Shown here piece by piece: positions 53,944 through 63,012 of a stretch of DNA of 64,000 nt. The stretch spans positions 1 through 64,000 of the forward strand of contig DYKB01000024.1 of NCBI GenBank assembly GCA_020722815.1. The letters run 5' to 3'. Source of the DNA: Caldithrix sp. Lineage in GTDB: Bacteria > Zhuqueibacterota > Zhuqueibacteria > Thermofontimicrobiales > Sulfurfontimicrobiaceae. The notes below the pieces were generated by a model. It was given only the letters and a program-made list of their open reading frames with translations, was not told where the DNA came from and did not search any database. Within the stretch, counting starts at the first letter, position 1. The number at the start of each line of letters is the position of its first letter. A program made the translations under genes and the position numbers.

Positions 53944-54701
53944 CATTATTTTCGCTGATTTTTGTCATTATTTCGTCTGCACAAGAAATAAAATATGATA
54001 AATTATTCTTTTCAACGTATCGGATTGAGGATAAAAAAGCGATTGATGAATTGCTGACACAACTGCTATTGCCAAAAGAAAATGTCAAATGTATTGATTT
54101 TATCGATATCAATGAAAACGGACCCGATATCTATGATGTTTTACGAGTCACCCCCGAAGCGCCGCCGGACAACGCATCGCGGAAAGGCCGGGTTATTACG
54201 GGTGCTTACCAGGTATATTCATTAAGTGAACTTGGTGTTCCCGAAAAGTTACGTCAACAGATTATTAGTTGGGGTGTCAGTGTTAAAAAACCCAAGGAGG
54301 ATGTGTTTACGAATATTGAGGAGGCTCAGGAATTTCATAAAATCAGACCGAGTGCGAAGACCAGTATTATCAATACCCTGCTGATGGCGCTTTCTCAAAA
54401 TTATAATCAGCCCGAGGTTAAGCTTATGTTAGAGCGAAAACCGACTGGAGAATTTGTCTTTAATATTATTGGCTTTGATGAAACGCTTGCCACCTATCAT
54501 GAACCGTGGAATGGTTCGTTGGGTGGTATAATGGATACAACCATGATGGGGAATGATCTCATGCGTGCTTTTTTTGAAAAGCTAAAGGAGCTCTACCATC
54601 ATGAATTGATAATTATGCATCATGAAGTTGTGGATACGGTTTATATATCTGAAAATGGCAAAGAAATACGTCGGTCAAAAGGAGTAACCGTTAGCAAATA
54701 A
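53901..54701 (+). CDS. exported protein of unknown function, last gene of the Exb cluster
   Basis: 266 residues. GGAGGTG stands just before the ATG, which lies inside the preceding gene (43-base overlap), implying translational coupling. Signal peptide (PWLTLFSLIFVIISSAQE), then a globular domain of mixed alpha/beta pattern: DYDKLFF-like YDKLFFSTYRIEDKKAIDEL, IDFIDINENGPDIYDVLRV, LSELGVPEKLRQQIISWGVS and VKLMLERKPTGEFVFNIIGF. No Cys, lipobox or membrane helix after the signal. I recognise no family. As it closes the gene set, it is likely a periplasmic part of the machine. Confidence 0.7.
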   Translation: MGRYFQLFRTLPWLTLFSLIFVIISSAQEIKYDKLFFSTYRIEDKKAIDELLTQLLLPKENVKCIDFIDINENGPDIYDVLRVTPEAPPDNASRKGRVITGAYQVYSLSELGVPEKLRQQIISWGVSVKKPKEDVFTNIEEAQEFHKIRPSAKTSIINTLLMALSQNYNQPEVKLMLERKPTGEFVFNIIGFDETLATYHEPWNGSLGGIMDTTMMGNDLMRAFFEKLKELYHHELIIMHHEVVDTVYISENGKEIRRSKGVTVSK

Positions 54702-54972
54702 TTAATATCTACTCGATAGCGTGTTATGATATTGCCATCAGGATGATGCATTTCTGACACAATCCATGAGCATGTCCAATTCCTGCTGGGTTCTGAATCG
54801 AATGCATCCCCTTTGTCTCCTCTCATAAATGATTTAAATTTATCAAAGAATATTCATTTCAAGGAGTTTTATTAAAGGAAAATAGATTTTGGGGTCAAAT
54901 ATTTCCCAGATGCACTGCTGGTGCTTTATATTTTGAGTGATTTTATTCTATAATGAAAGGAAATGATACAAT

Positions 54973-57900
54973 ATGCGACGAAATCTTTTAATTTTATTTT
55001 TGGTAATCTTGATGAATGGACCGAATTTACATGGCAGTTCTTCCAAGAAGATGATAAAAATCAAATCAATACTGCAGATTCAGCCATCCACTCAAAACAT
55101 TTATACACTGGGATTGGATATAACTTCTATTAATCCGGGTGAAAGAACGATCAATGTGCTGGCCTCAGAAAAAGAAATTGAACAAATCAAAAAAATGGGA
55201 TTTACGACAGAAGTGCTGATAGATGATATTAATAGTTTTGCCCAACAGCTTCGAACCAGTGGTTATCTTGAAAATTTTCGTTCACCGGCACAGATACTGG
55301 CCGAAATGAACGAAATTGTCGCCAAATATCCAGAAATTGTCAAACTGGAAGATATTGGCGATAGTTATGAGAAAACAGTTGATCGAGGCGGCCATGATAT
55401 CTGGGTATTGAAAATTTCAGATAAGGTTCAGATACAGGAAGACGAGGCAGAAGTTTTTTATTTTGCCAATATGCATGCCCGTGAAATCATTACCCCTGAG
55501 ATTATTATGTACTTTATGCACTCGTTAGTTGAAAAATATAATAAAGACCCCTATATTACATATCTCATCAATAATCGGCAAATTTATTTGTGTCCAACCA
55601 TGAATCCGGATGGACTGGGTTATGTGCTGTCCGGTTCAAACCCGCTGGATCAATCTTCCACCGACCCGATTTGGTGGCGCAAGAATAAATCCGATAATAA
55701 TAAAAATAATAAATTTGATCCGAATAGTGATGGGGTTGATTTAAATCGAAATTTTGGCTATGAATGGGGCCGCGACGATAATGGTTCCAGTCCATATACT
55801 TCATCGGATACTTATCGGGGGAGTGGGCCATTTTCGGAACCAGAATCACAGGCGATTCGGGATTTTGTTCTCAAGCATCAATTTAAAATCTCGATTTCCT
55901 TCCATAGTTATAGTCAATTATGGCTATTTCCCTGGGGTTATGCATATAATAAACGGACACCTGACCATCAGGTGTTTGTCGCCATGGCGGATAGTTGTGT
56001 GGCATACAATAAATATGTACCTCAATTAGCGTCTGATCTTTATATTGTTAATGGCGACACTGATGATTGGCTTTACGGGGAACAGGAACTGAAAAACAAG
56101 ATTTTTGCTTTTACTCCAGAAGTTGGAAATGAAGCTGAAAGTGTTGGCAGATGGACTGGTTTTTTTCCGGATACGATGTATATTAAAAAACAGATTTTAG
56201 AAAATCAGGGACCATTGCTTTATCTGGCTTATGCCGCGGGTGAAGTTCCTGTTATCGAAACACAGCCATTACCCGATAAAGAGGATGATGGCCCCTATCA
56301 AGTGAAGGCCACAATTAAACCGCCTCTCGTTTTGACGAATGTCGTTGAACTCGATGCCGCCTCATTTAAACTCTATTACAACACCACCGGAGTAGCACCC
56401 TTTGATTCCTTATTGCTGACTTCCACTGAAAATTCAGAAGAATTCGTTAGCATGATTCCTGGGTTTGGTGGCCGGAAAACGATTTATTACTATCTTGCGG
56501 CAAGTGATAAATTCGGACGTACCGGATTTGCGCCACGAACCGCTCCTTTCCAACTTTTTTCATTTACCATTCGTCCGGATACGATTGCACCGGTAATTAC
56601 CCATTTACCACTTAAAAATCAATCCGTTTACTATCCATCGCTGATTTTTAAAGCAACAGTGGAAGATCAGGCAGGCATCGAAAAAGTTATGCTCTATTTT
56701 CGGCAAAACAAGGGTGCGAGGGATAGCCTGGAAATGCAATTCAATCATCTGACAAATGAATATCAATGTCAATTAATTCCGGATTCACTGCATGCTGGTG
56801 ATTTAATCGAATATCGAATGCTGGCTATTGATAAATCCCAAAATCGCAATCGAACAATTGTGCCGGCAGCCGGTTTTTATCGTTTTTATATTTTACCGGG
56901 TTTATTATTTGATTTTGAAGCCGATAATGGAAATTTTAAAGCGACTCGTGGCCATGATTGGAGTTGGGGAAAGCCAACATCCGGTCCAGGTGCGGCCCAT
57001 TCTGGAAATAATGTCTGGGCAACCAACCTTTCTGGAAATTATCAAAACAATGCTGATTCCTATCTGGATTCACCTGCCCTTGATTTGAAGAATATGTCCC
57101 AGATTTGGCTCTCATTCTGGCATTGGTATGAGTTCGAATACAGTCGGGGCGCACTCTGGGATGGGGGAAATGTGAAAATATCGGTAAATGGAGGGCCATT
57201 TGAGGTTATTAAACCCAATGACGGTTATGATGGCACAATTGATTCTTTTAATTCATTTCTAAAGAATCAACCAGCTTTTGGTGGGGCGTTGACAAATGGG
57301 AATTTTTGGCATCAGGATTTTTTTGATTTATCAGCTTATGCCAATCAAACGATAGTTATCAGGTTTCACATTGGCAGTGATGATAATACACCCGCTTCCG
57401 GCTGGTATATCGATGATGTTCAGATTTTTATGTCCCCATCGAATCCGCCGGTCATTACCAATACGCTGGATTATGGCAGCACCCGTGACGAAATTGGACC
57501 TTATCTAATCCAGTCCAAAATACGTGACGATAAAGGCATTATTGACGCCACGCTGTTTTTTTCAACCGATTCGGGCAAAAATTTTCAGATGCTCAATATG
57601 GCCGTGGTGAACGATTCGATTTATCAGGCAGAAATTCCCGGCCAGACAACGGGGACACAGATTGCTTACTATATCCAGGCGATTGATACCGATCATCAAA
57701 TTTCAACCGATCCAGTTGACGCTCCAACCCGAAGCTTTCAATTTTTAGTTACCGATAAATTGCCAGTCATCAGCATTTTTACTAAACAAAACAATTATAC
57801 GATAGATAAAGATGAAAAAATTGAGGATTATTTTGGGATAACCAATTTGGGGAAGATGAAGCTGAATTTTCAGATTCAGGATTCTTTATTAAATCAAAAT

Positions 57901-58473
57901 TTCTTTATGAAATTGGCAGAAGATTCTCATCCAAACGAAAATTTATTAAAAAAATTAGCTTTTAAAACCGGCGTTCCCTGGATTTTCTTCTCTCCACAAA
58001 GCGGAAATCTGGGTGAAGATGACTCTGTTCGGATAAATTTTACTATCGATGGTGAATTAGCGAATCCAGGAAATTATCAAGTCCTTTTTTTAATAAAATC
58101 CAATGATCCGGTTCGTCCTTTTGTAGATATAAAATTATCCATTTCAATTTTATCCGGCATGCAAATCGGTGAAGAGCCACCTTCAACAATGCCAACATCT
58201 TACCTCCTGGAGCAAAATTTCCCGAATCCATTCAATCCCAGCACCGTCATCCGATTTTGTTTGCCGGTAGTCAATGAAATCAAAATAAGTATCACGAATA
58301 TCCAGGGGCAGGAAGTTATGAATTTGTTCGAAGGCCAAAAAACGGCTGGATTTCATACGCTGCAATGGAATGGGTGTGATGCGACTGGTCAACGTCTGAC
58401 CAATGGAATTTATTTCCTATCGATGAGAACTGAAAAATTCAGCCAGATTCGGAAGATGATCCTTTTACAATGA
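54973..58473 (+). CDS. secreted M14 zinc carboxypeptidase with type IX-style C-terminal domain
   Basis: 1166 residues. Signal peptide, a propeptide (about 25-100), then the M14 domain (about 100-420). Zinc ligands are His168 and Glu171 (NMHAREII) and His311 (SFHSYSQLW), and the catalytic Glu is Glu383 (FTPEVGNE); VDLNRNFGYEW holds the substrate-binding Asn-Arg. Then come an Ig-like region (about 435-640), a MAM/immune-inhibitor-A-like jelly roll (about 650-820, with ATRGHDWSWGKPTSGPG and SYLDSPALDLKNMSQIWLSF), a second Ig-like region, a beta domain, and a tail with NFPNPFNPSTVIRF and NGIYFLSMR for type IX export. It would remove C-terminal residues from peptides outside the cell. Single gene, ending at a terminator. 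Confidence 0.92.
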   Translation: MRRNLLILFLVILMNGPNLHGSSSKKMIKIKSILQIQPSTQNIYTLGLDITSINPGERTINVLASEKEIEQIKKMGFTTEVLIDDINSFAQQLRTSGYLENFRSPAQILAEMNEIVAKYPEIVKLEDIGDSYEKTVDRGGHDIWVLKISDKVQIQEDEAEVFYFANMHAREIITPEIIMYFMHSLVEKYNKDPYITYLINNRQIYLCPTMNPDGLGYVLSGSNPLDQSSTDPIWWRKNKSDNNKNNKFDPNSDGVDLNRNFGYEWGRDDNGSSPYTSSDTYRGSGPFSEPESQAIRDFVLKHQFKISISFHSYSQLWLFPWGYAYNKRTPDHQVFVAMADSCVAYNKYVPQLASDLYIVNGDTDDWLYGEQELKNKIFAFTPEVGNEAESVGRWTGFFPDTMYIKKQILENQGPLLYLAYAAGEVPVIETQPLPDKEDDGPYQVKATIKPPLVLTNVVELDAASFKLYYNTTGVAPFDSLLLTSTENSEEFVSMIPGFGGRKTIYYYLAASDKFGRTGFAPRTAPFQLFSFTIRPDTIAPVITHLPLKNQSVYYPSLIFKATVEDQAGIEKVMLYFRQNKGARDSLEMQFNHLTNEYQCQLIPDSLHAGDLIEYRMLAIDKSQNRNRTIVPAAGFYRFYILPGLLFDFEADNGNFKATRGHDWSWGKPTSGPGAAHSGNNVWATNLSGNYQNNADSYLDSPALDLKNMSQIWLSFWHWYEFEYSRGALWDGGNVKISVNGGPFEVIKPNDGYDGTIDSFNSFLKNQPAFGGALTNGNFWHQDFFDLSAYANQTIVIRFHIGSDDNTPASGWYIDDVQIFMSPSNPPVITNTLDYGSTRDEIGPYLIQSKIRDDKGIIDATLFFSTDSGKNFQMLNMAVVNDSIYQAEIPGQTTGTQIAYYIQAIDTDHQISTDPVDAPTRSFQFLVTDKLPVISIFTKQNNYTIDKDEKIEDYFGITNLGKMKLNFQIQDSLLNQNFFMKLAEDSHPNENLLKKLAFKTGVPWIFFSPQSGNLGEDDSVRINFTIDGELANPGNYQVLFLIKSNDPVRPFVDIKLSISILSGMQIGEEPPSTMPTSYLLEQNFPNPFNPSTVIRFCLPVVNEIKISITNIQGQEVMNLFEGQKTAGFHTLQWNGCDATGQRLTNGIYFLSMRTEKFSQIRKMILLQ

Positions 58474-58507
58474 TTGGAATCAGATAAAAATTTAAGGCCA
58501 CCGCCAA

Positions 58508-58544
58508 ATTCGAACGCGGATTTAACGGTTCGAATGATTTTTTA
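58508..58544 (+). terminator. terminator after the carboxypeptidase gene
   Basis: ATTCGAAC and GTTCGAAT form a perfect 8-base-pair stem with a 12-base loop, followed by GATTTTTTA. It lies 35 bases after the stop codon. Confidence 0.65.
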
Positions 58545-58695
58545 CGAATAAAAAAGCCTGTCCAACGTACTTTCCCCTGGTAAAATTCATGTCAAAAACA
58601 TAGAAGATTACGGAACCTTCATATCTTAATTTATGTTTTAGTATATATTTTAAAAATAAGTCATGTTATGTGTTTGAAGTGAAGAAGGTCGCTTT

Positions 58696-60168
58696 ATGTC
58701 CGGTTTGGAGACAAGAGATTTGTACGATGTAATCGTTATCGGTGGCGGGGTTGTTGGCTGTACGATTTTACGTGAGCTCTCGCGTTATGATTTAAAAATT
58801 TTGCTGTTAGAAAAAGAAGCTGATCTGGCAGAAGGAATCAGCAAAGCCAATAGTGGGGTGATTCATGCCGGTTTTAATGTTCCTGTTGGCTCATTAAAAG
58901 CCCGGATGAATGTTGCCGGTCTTTTTAAAATCTATGAACTATTAAAACAATTAAACGTACCCCATCGCAAGACTGGCAAAGTGGTTGTTGCCTTACAGGA
59001 TGCCGAGAAAGAACGGCTCGAAGAGCTGAAAGCACAGGGAGAAGCCAATGGTACGCCTGATTTAACAATAGTTAATGCGAAGCAAATACGCGAATTTGAA
59101 CCGCATACGCAGGGCGAATGGGCACTTTTTTCGCCGCATACCGGTATTCTTTCACCCTATCAATTTACAATTGCATTAGCCGAATGTGCCTGGCAGAATG
59201 GGGCCGTGGTGAAATTGGAATCTCCTGTTATCGCAATTCAATATTTGACTGGATTTTTTGAAGTCAAGACGCCATCCGAAAGCTTTAAAACACGCTGGAT
59301 CGTCAACAGCGCTGGATTATTTTCAGATGAAGTCGCTAAACTTGCTGGTATTACAGATTATCAGATTTTTCCGTACCGGGGCGAGTATCTGATTACTGAT
59401 AAGGATACTGATTTTGACTTACGGATGCCTGTTTATCCCGTTCCCCCCAAAGGCGGCCCTGGCTTAGGGATCCATATCACGCCAACTGTTGACGGAAATA
59501 TTCTGCTTGGGCCAAGTGCAGAATTTGTTGAAGATAAAATGAATACCGATTCGACTAAAAAAGTCATGAACGAACTGAAGCAGGAAGCTTTTGAATTAAT
59601 GCCCGAATTAAAGAAATTTCAGTTTATCCGGAGTTTTGCTGGTGTTCGGCCGAAATTAGTTGATCCAAAAGGCAATATTCGATTCAAAGATTTTGTGATT
59701 GAAGAAAGTCCATATCGACCCGGATTGATTAATCTCATTGGTATTGAATCACCTGGTTTGACTGCCTCACCGGCGATTGCCGAATATGTGGTGAATATCA
59801 TCGCCCAACAAGAAAATTTGCAATTCAAAACACAATTTAATCCCAATCGCCCCGAACTTATTCGCTTTGCTGAACTGGATGATGAAAGTCGTGCGAAACA
59901 GGTTCATGAAAATAGTCAGTGGGGTGATATGGTTTGTCGATGCGAATCGGTTACAAAAGCAGAAGTATTGCACGCGCTGAACAATCCTTTTGGTGTGAAG
60001 ACACTGGATGGCATTAAACGGCGCACCCGCTGTGGTACCGGGCGCTGTCAGGGAGGATTTTGTACACCGAGAATTGTCGAAATCATGCAACAGGAGGGGA
60101 TTCCTCTTGAGCAAATAACGAAAAGAGGGGCGAATTCACCACTGTTTTTTGGACGAATAAAAGGCTAA
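58696..60168 (+). CDS. FAD-dependent glycerol-3-phosphate dehydrogenase-type oxidoreductase (GlpA-like)
   Basis: 490 residues. The FAD-binding start is VIVIGGGVVGCTILRELSRY with the acidic end of strand two at LLLEKEAD, followed by SKANSGVIHAGFNVPVGSLK, typical of the GlpA/GlpD and YgaF-like DAO superfamily. The C-terminal 80 residues form a BFD-like [2Fe-2S] domain: MVCRCESVTKAEVLHAL and RRTRCGTGRCQGGFCTPRIV give four Cys. It oxidises sn-glycerol 3-phosphate, or a related 2-hydroxy acid, passing electrons on. The two genes that follow encode a second FAD/NAD oxidoreductase and a CxxC protein. This three-gene set is known from anaerobes and thermophiles as an anaerobic glycerol-3-phosphate dehydrogenase unit. 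No glycerol kinase gene is in the window. Confidence 0.85.
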   Translation: MSGLETRDLYDVIVIGGGVVGCTILRELSRYDLKILLLEKEADLAEGISKANSGVIHAGFNVPVGSLKARMNVAGLFKIYELLKQLNVPHRKTGKVVVALQDAEKERLEELKAQGEANGTPDLTIVNAKQIREFEPHTQGEWALFSPHTGILSPYQFTIALAECAWQNGAVVKLESPVIAIQYLTGFFEVKTPSESFKTRWIVNSAGLFSDEVAKLAGITDYQIFPYRGEYLITDKDTDFDLRMPVYPVPPKGGPGLGIHITPTVDGNILLGPSAEFVEDKMNTDSTKKVMNELKQEAFELMPELKKFQFIRSFAGVRPKLVDPKGNIRFKDFVIEESPYRPGLINLIGIESPGLTASPAIAEYVVNIIAQQENLQFKTQFNPNRPELIRFAELDDESRAKQVHENSQWGDMVCRCESVTKAEVLHALNNPFGVKTLDGIKRRTRCGTGRCQGGFCTPRIVEIMQQEGIPLEQITKRGANSPLFFGRIKG

Positions 60169-60335
60169 GTTTGCATCTTTTCTGATTTAATAATATGCAC
60201 ACGGCAATCCATACTAAAAAAGAGGATAGCGAGGGCGGAGAGGAAAATTCTCTGCTCTCGTAAATCTCTTTGTCATGAAAACAGCTTAATAAATACCTAA
60301 TTGTATTTTATTGATGGACGAAAACAAATTTTAAT

Positions 60336-61586
60336 ATGATGGAACCGATGAAGCAATATGATATCATCGTCATTGGTGGGGGACCGGCGGGATTAGCCGC
60401 GGCGCTGGGTGCCAAACGTGCCGGTATTCAGGACGTTTTATTAATCGAGCGGGATAAAATTCTGGGCGGTATTCTCAACCAGTGTATTCATGATGGATTT
60501 GGATTATTTCTTTTTAAAGAGACGATAACCGGGCCTGAATATGCCGAAAGGTTAATTGAACAGCTCGTTCAGGAAAAAATTAATTACCTGACCAATACCA
60601 TGGTATTGGAGTTAAGTGCCGATCGTATTTTAAAGGTCAATTCACCCAATGGTTATCAGATTTTACAAGCCAAAGCCGTAATTCTGGCAATGGGCTGTCG
60701 TGAGCGAACACGAGAAATGATCGAAATTCCCGGTTCACGGCCGGCTGGAATTTTTACGGCGGGGAGTGCACAAAATCTGGTGAATTTGCAGAATATCAAA
60801 ATCGGTCATGAAGCCGTTATTCTGGGATCTGGGGATATTGGCTTGATTATGGCACGTCGATTGACTTTTGAAGGCATCAAAGTGAAGGGTGTTTTTGAAA
60901 TCATGCCCTACTGTAATGGATTGGAACGTAATGTCCGCCAATGCTTACGCGATTTCAATATTCCCCTGACACTTTCGACAACGGTGACCGAGGTGAAAGG
61001 ACGTTCACGGCTGGAAAGTGTTAAAATCGCCCAGGTCAATGGTTCACTAAAACCTGTTGCTGGCACCGAACAGGAAATTGATTGTGATACTTTGCTTTTG
61101 TCGGTTGGATTAATTCCGGAAAATGAGTTGGCTAAAAAAGCTGGTGTTCAGCTTTCACCGCTCACCAATGGCGCTATTGTGGATAATACTTTCATGACAT
61201 CGGTTCCGGGAATATTCTCCTGCGGAAATGTGCTTCATATTCATGATGTGGCGGATTTTGCATCGAAAGAAGGTTTTGCGGCGGGCAAATTTGCTGCTGA
61301 TTTCATTCGCCAGCCACAAGTAACCAAGAATCTATTTCAATTAACACCGGGGGAAAATGTGCGTTACTGTTTACCCCAGAAAGTTCATCCCGATTCGAAT
61401 AATGGAATTGAAATTAATTTTCGGGTAACGCGTCCGCTGCGGGATAAACGAATTTTTGCTACTGGAAGATCGAGTGGAAAAATCTATTTCAAAAAGAATT
61501 TTCCACGCCTTTTGCCCTCTGAATTGGAAAAAATCAAATTAAAAGTCCCTTTTGATGAAGATCTGGAGGTAAGTTGCCATGATTGA
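60336..61586 (+). CDS. FAD/NAD-dependent oxidoreductase of the glycerol-3-phosphate operon
   Basis: 416 residues. Two Rossmann sites: IIVIGGGPAGLAAALGAKRA for FAD and EAVILGSGDIGLIMARRLTF for NAD. GGILNQCIHDGFGLFLFKET is the signature of the oxidoreductase paired with GlpA-type dehydrogenases, and MGCRERTREMIEIPGSRPAG is the family's second motif. The closing SVPGIFSCGNVLHIHDVADF binds FAD. It likely transfers electrons from the dehydrogenase to NAD or to a carrier. The start at 60336 has a weak ribosome site; an ATG at 60348 is possible. Its end overlaps the next gene by 8 bases, so the two are translationally coupled. Confidence 0.88.
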   Translation: MMEPMKQYDIIVIGGGPAGLAAALGAKRAGIQDVLLIERDKILGGILNQCIHDGFGLFLFKETITGPEYAERLIEQLVQEKINYLTNTMVLELSADRILKVNSPNGYQILQAKAVILAMGCRERTREMIEIPGSRPAGIFTAGSAQNLVNLQNIKIGHEAVILGSGDIGLIMARRLTFEGIKVKGVFEIMPYCNGLERNVRQCLRDFNIPLTLSTTVTEVKGRSRLESVKIAQVNGSLKPVAGTEQEIDCDTLLLSVGLIPENELAKKAGVQLSPLTNGAIVDNTFMTSVPGIFSCGNVLHIHDVADFASKEGFAAGKFAADFIRQPQVTKNLFQLTPGENVRYCLPQKVHPDSNNGIEINFRVTRPLRDKRIFATGRSSGKIYFKKNFPRLLPSELEKIKLKVPFDEDLEVSCHD

Positions 61587-61932
61587 TACATTGACCTGCA
61601 TTATGTGTCCTATTGGATGTGAATTACAGGTGATTGTGCTGGATGAAAAGATGGAAATTACTGGAAATAAATGTGAGAAGGGGAAAGAATTTGCTGTTGA
61701 AGAGATTTTACATCCAAAACGGAATCTAGCTACTTCAGTTCCCATTCAGGGGTGTGAGCATCGCATGCTTTCGGTTCGATTGGATCAACGCGTTCCACGG
61801 GATCAAATTTTCCCGATTTTAAATGAGATTTCCAGGTTACGCCCCGTTCCACCGATTCTTCGTGGCCAGGTTTTAATTGAAAATATTCTCAATACTGGCA
61901 GTAATGTTATTGCCACGCGTACTGTTAAATAA
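61579..61932 (+). CDS. DUF1667 cysteine-rich protein of the glycerol-3-phosphate operon
   Basis: 117 residues. The start LTCIMCPIGCELQV holds a C-x2-C-x3-C set, and CEKGKEFAVEEILHPKR follows with a fourth Cys, giving a probable iron-sulfur site. The rest has LSVRLDQRVPRDQIFPILNE and ends RGQVLIENILNTGSNVIATR, both usual for DUF1667. The family almost always lies after the oxidoreductase gene as here, and is thought to be an electron-transfer subunit. GGAGGT is inside the preceding gene, about 10 bases before the ATG. Confidence 0.92.
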   Translation: MIDTLTCIMCPIGCELQVIVLDEKMEITGNKCEKGKEFAVEEILHPKRNLATSVPIQGCEHRMLSVRLDQRVPRDQIFPILNEISRLRPVPPILRGQVLIENILNTGSNVIATRTVK

Positions 61933-61946
61933 TCGCTTTCTGTTCT

Positions 61947-61976
61947 TTCGAATGATCCTGGCATTTCCGATTCGAA
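61947..61976. terminator. possible two-way terminator between convergent genes
   Basis: TTCGAAT and ATTCGAA form a 7-base-pair stem with a 16-base loop in the 44-base gap between the DUF1667 gene and the minus-strand lipoprotein gene. No clear T run follows on either side. Confidence 0.3.
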
Positions 61977-62972
61977 TTAAAGTGCTTTTCTGCCTTTCCA
62001 GCGATTGTAAGCCAGATTAATAAATCGCATAAATTCTTTGGTAGACAGGGTTTGCGCCTCATGATTTGGATGGCTGTTACCACCAGTTAAATAGGCAGAA
62101 TAATTAACTGTTCCTTGAATCCATGATCCATCCAGATCATTGCCGATACCGCCAGTGTTGATGTTATAATAATCAAAAACAGCCACATTGGTATCTTCGG
62201 CTGCCAGCCATTCTGTTCGCAGCCAATTATTGAATTCGCGAATTACTTCAGCCTGTCTTTGATCACAATTCTTTTTCGACTGCGGCGGTGCGGTGACAAC
62301 CACAAAAAGCGCCCGATTTTTTCCATTGCGTTCCGGGCGAAATACATCATTTAGCAGGGCCGTATAGACTGCTTTGTAATTTCCCATGGTCCGGATTTCA
62401 TCGGTTAACGGATTCGCTGTCGGCTCACCGGCATCGAGGTCACTATTGGGATAACAGGATTTAAACATGATAATTTCATTAATTCCCTGTCCATTATTCA
62501 AGGAATCCTGAACATCGACATTTAACATATCAACTTCAGCGCTGTCAGTCCGATCAAAAAGCGTGGTAAATTTCGTATACCAGTGACAAACATTGGTCTG
62601 GTCACCGATAATTGATTTTCGGCCAACTTCGTGCAGTTCGTAGGCGGGAAATGAATTTGGTGTTTTCATCTGTGATAAGGCAGTCCGTAAACCACCGCCA
62701 TTGGGATGCTGGATGTACAGATTGCTCCCCGGATCAACCCCTGTCATTTTAACTTCTGTTGGACCGAAATCTGCTACCCAATTTCCTCCGCAGGAATGAT
62801 GGATAAACAACACGCGCACCGTTGAATCCGGTGGGGTGGTCGCATATTGAAAAATTTTCGCGGTTGCCGTTGTTTCTTTTGGAATGGGTTTTGAACTACA
62901 CCCGAAGAATTGCCAAATCGATACCATCATGACTAACACCAAAGCCATCCATTCGATTAAATTTTTCGACAT
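61977..62972 (-). CDS. lipoprotein of unknown function, possible SGNH-like hydrolase
   Basis: 331 residues; GGGGGA precedes the ATG. The signal peptide ends SIWQFFGC, a lipobox. The mature domain begins VRVLFIHHSCGGNWVADFGP, with a Ser/Cys-Gly-Gly turn after the first strand, as in SGNH/GDSL-type esterases. Later come INEIIMFKSCYPNSDLDAG, ALFVVVTAPPQSKKNCDQRQ, VAVFDYYNINTGGIGNDLDG and GNSHPNHEAQTLSTKEFMRF. The last, with D/N-x-x-H-P-N, resembles the C-terminal catalytic His block of SGNH enzymes. The family name is uncertain; the nucleophile might be the Ser of HHSCGG. It is followed downstream by nothing on the same strand and comes 41 bases after the adenylate-ligase gene. Confidence 0.6.
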   Translation of the reverse strand: MSKNLIEWMALVLVMMVSIWQFFGCSSKPIPKETTATAKIFQYATTPPDSTVRVLFIHHSCGGNWVADFGPTEVKMTGVDPGSNLYIQHPNGGGLRTALSQMKTPNSFPAYELHEVGRKSIIGDQTNVCHWYTKFTTLFDRTDSAEVDMLNVDVQDSLNNGQGINEIIMFKSCYPNSDLDAGEPTANPLTDEIRTMGNYKAVYTALLNDVFRPERNGKNRALFVVVTAPPQSKKNCDQRQAEVIREFNNWLRTEWLAAEDTNVAVFDYYNINTGGIGNDLDGSWIQGTVNYSAYLTGGNSHPNHEAQTLSTKEFMRFINLAYNRWKGRKAL

Positions 62973-63012
62973 TTTAATTCCCCCATAAATATAAACGATT
63001 TAGTAATTAAAT

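Noticed and set aside
54641..54972. Minus-strand frame and gap between the Exb cluster and the carboxypeptidase gene
   Set aside because: The 61-codon frame overlaps the end of the 53901 gene and has no support; the gap of about 270 bases shows no RNA or repeat.
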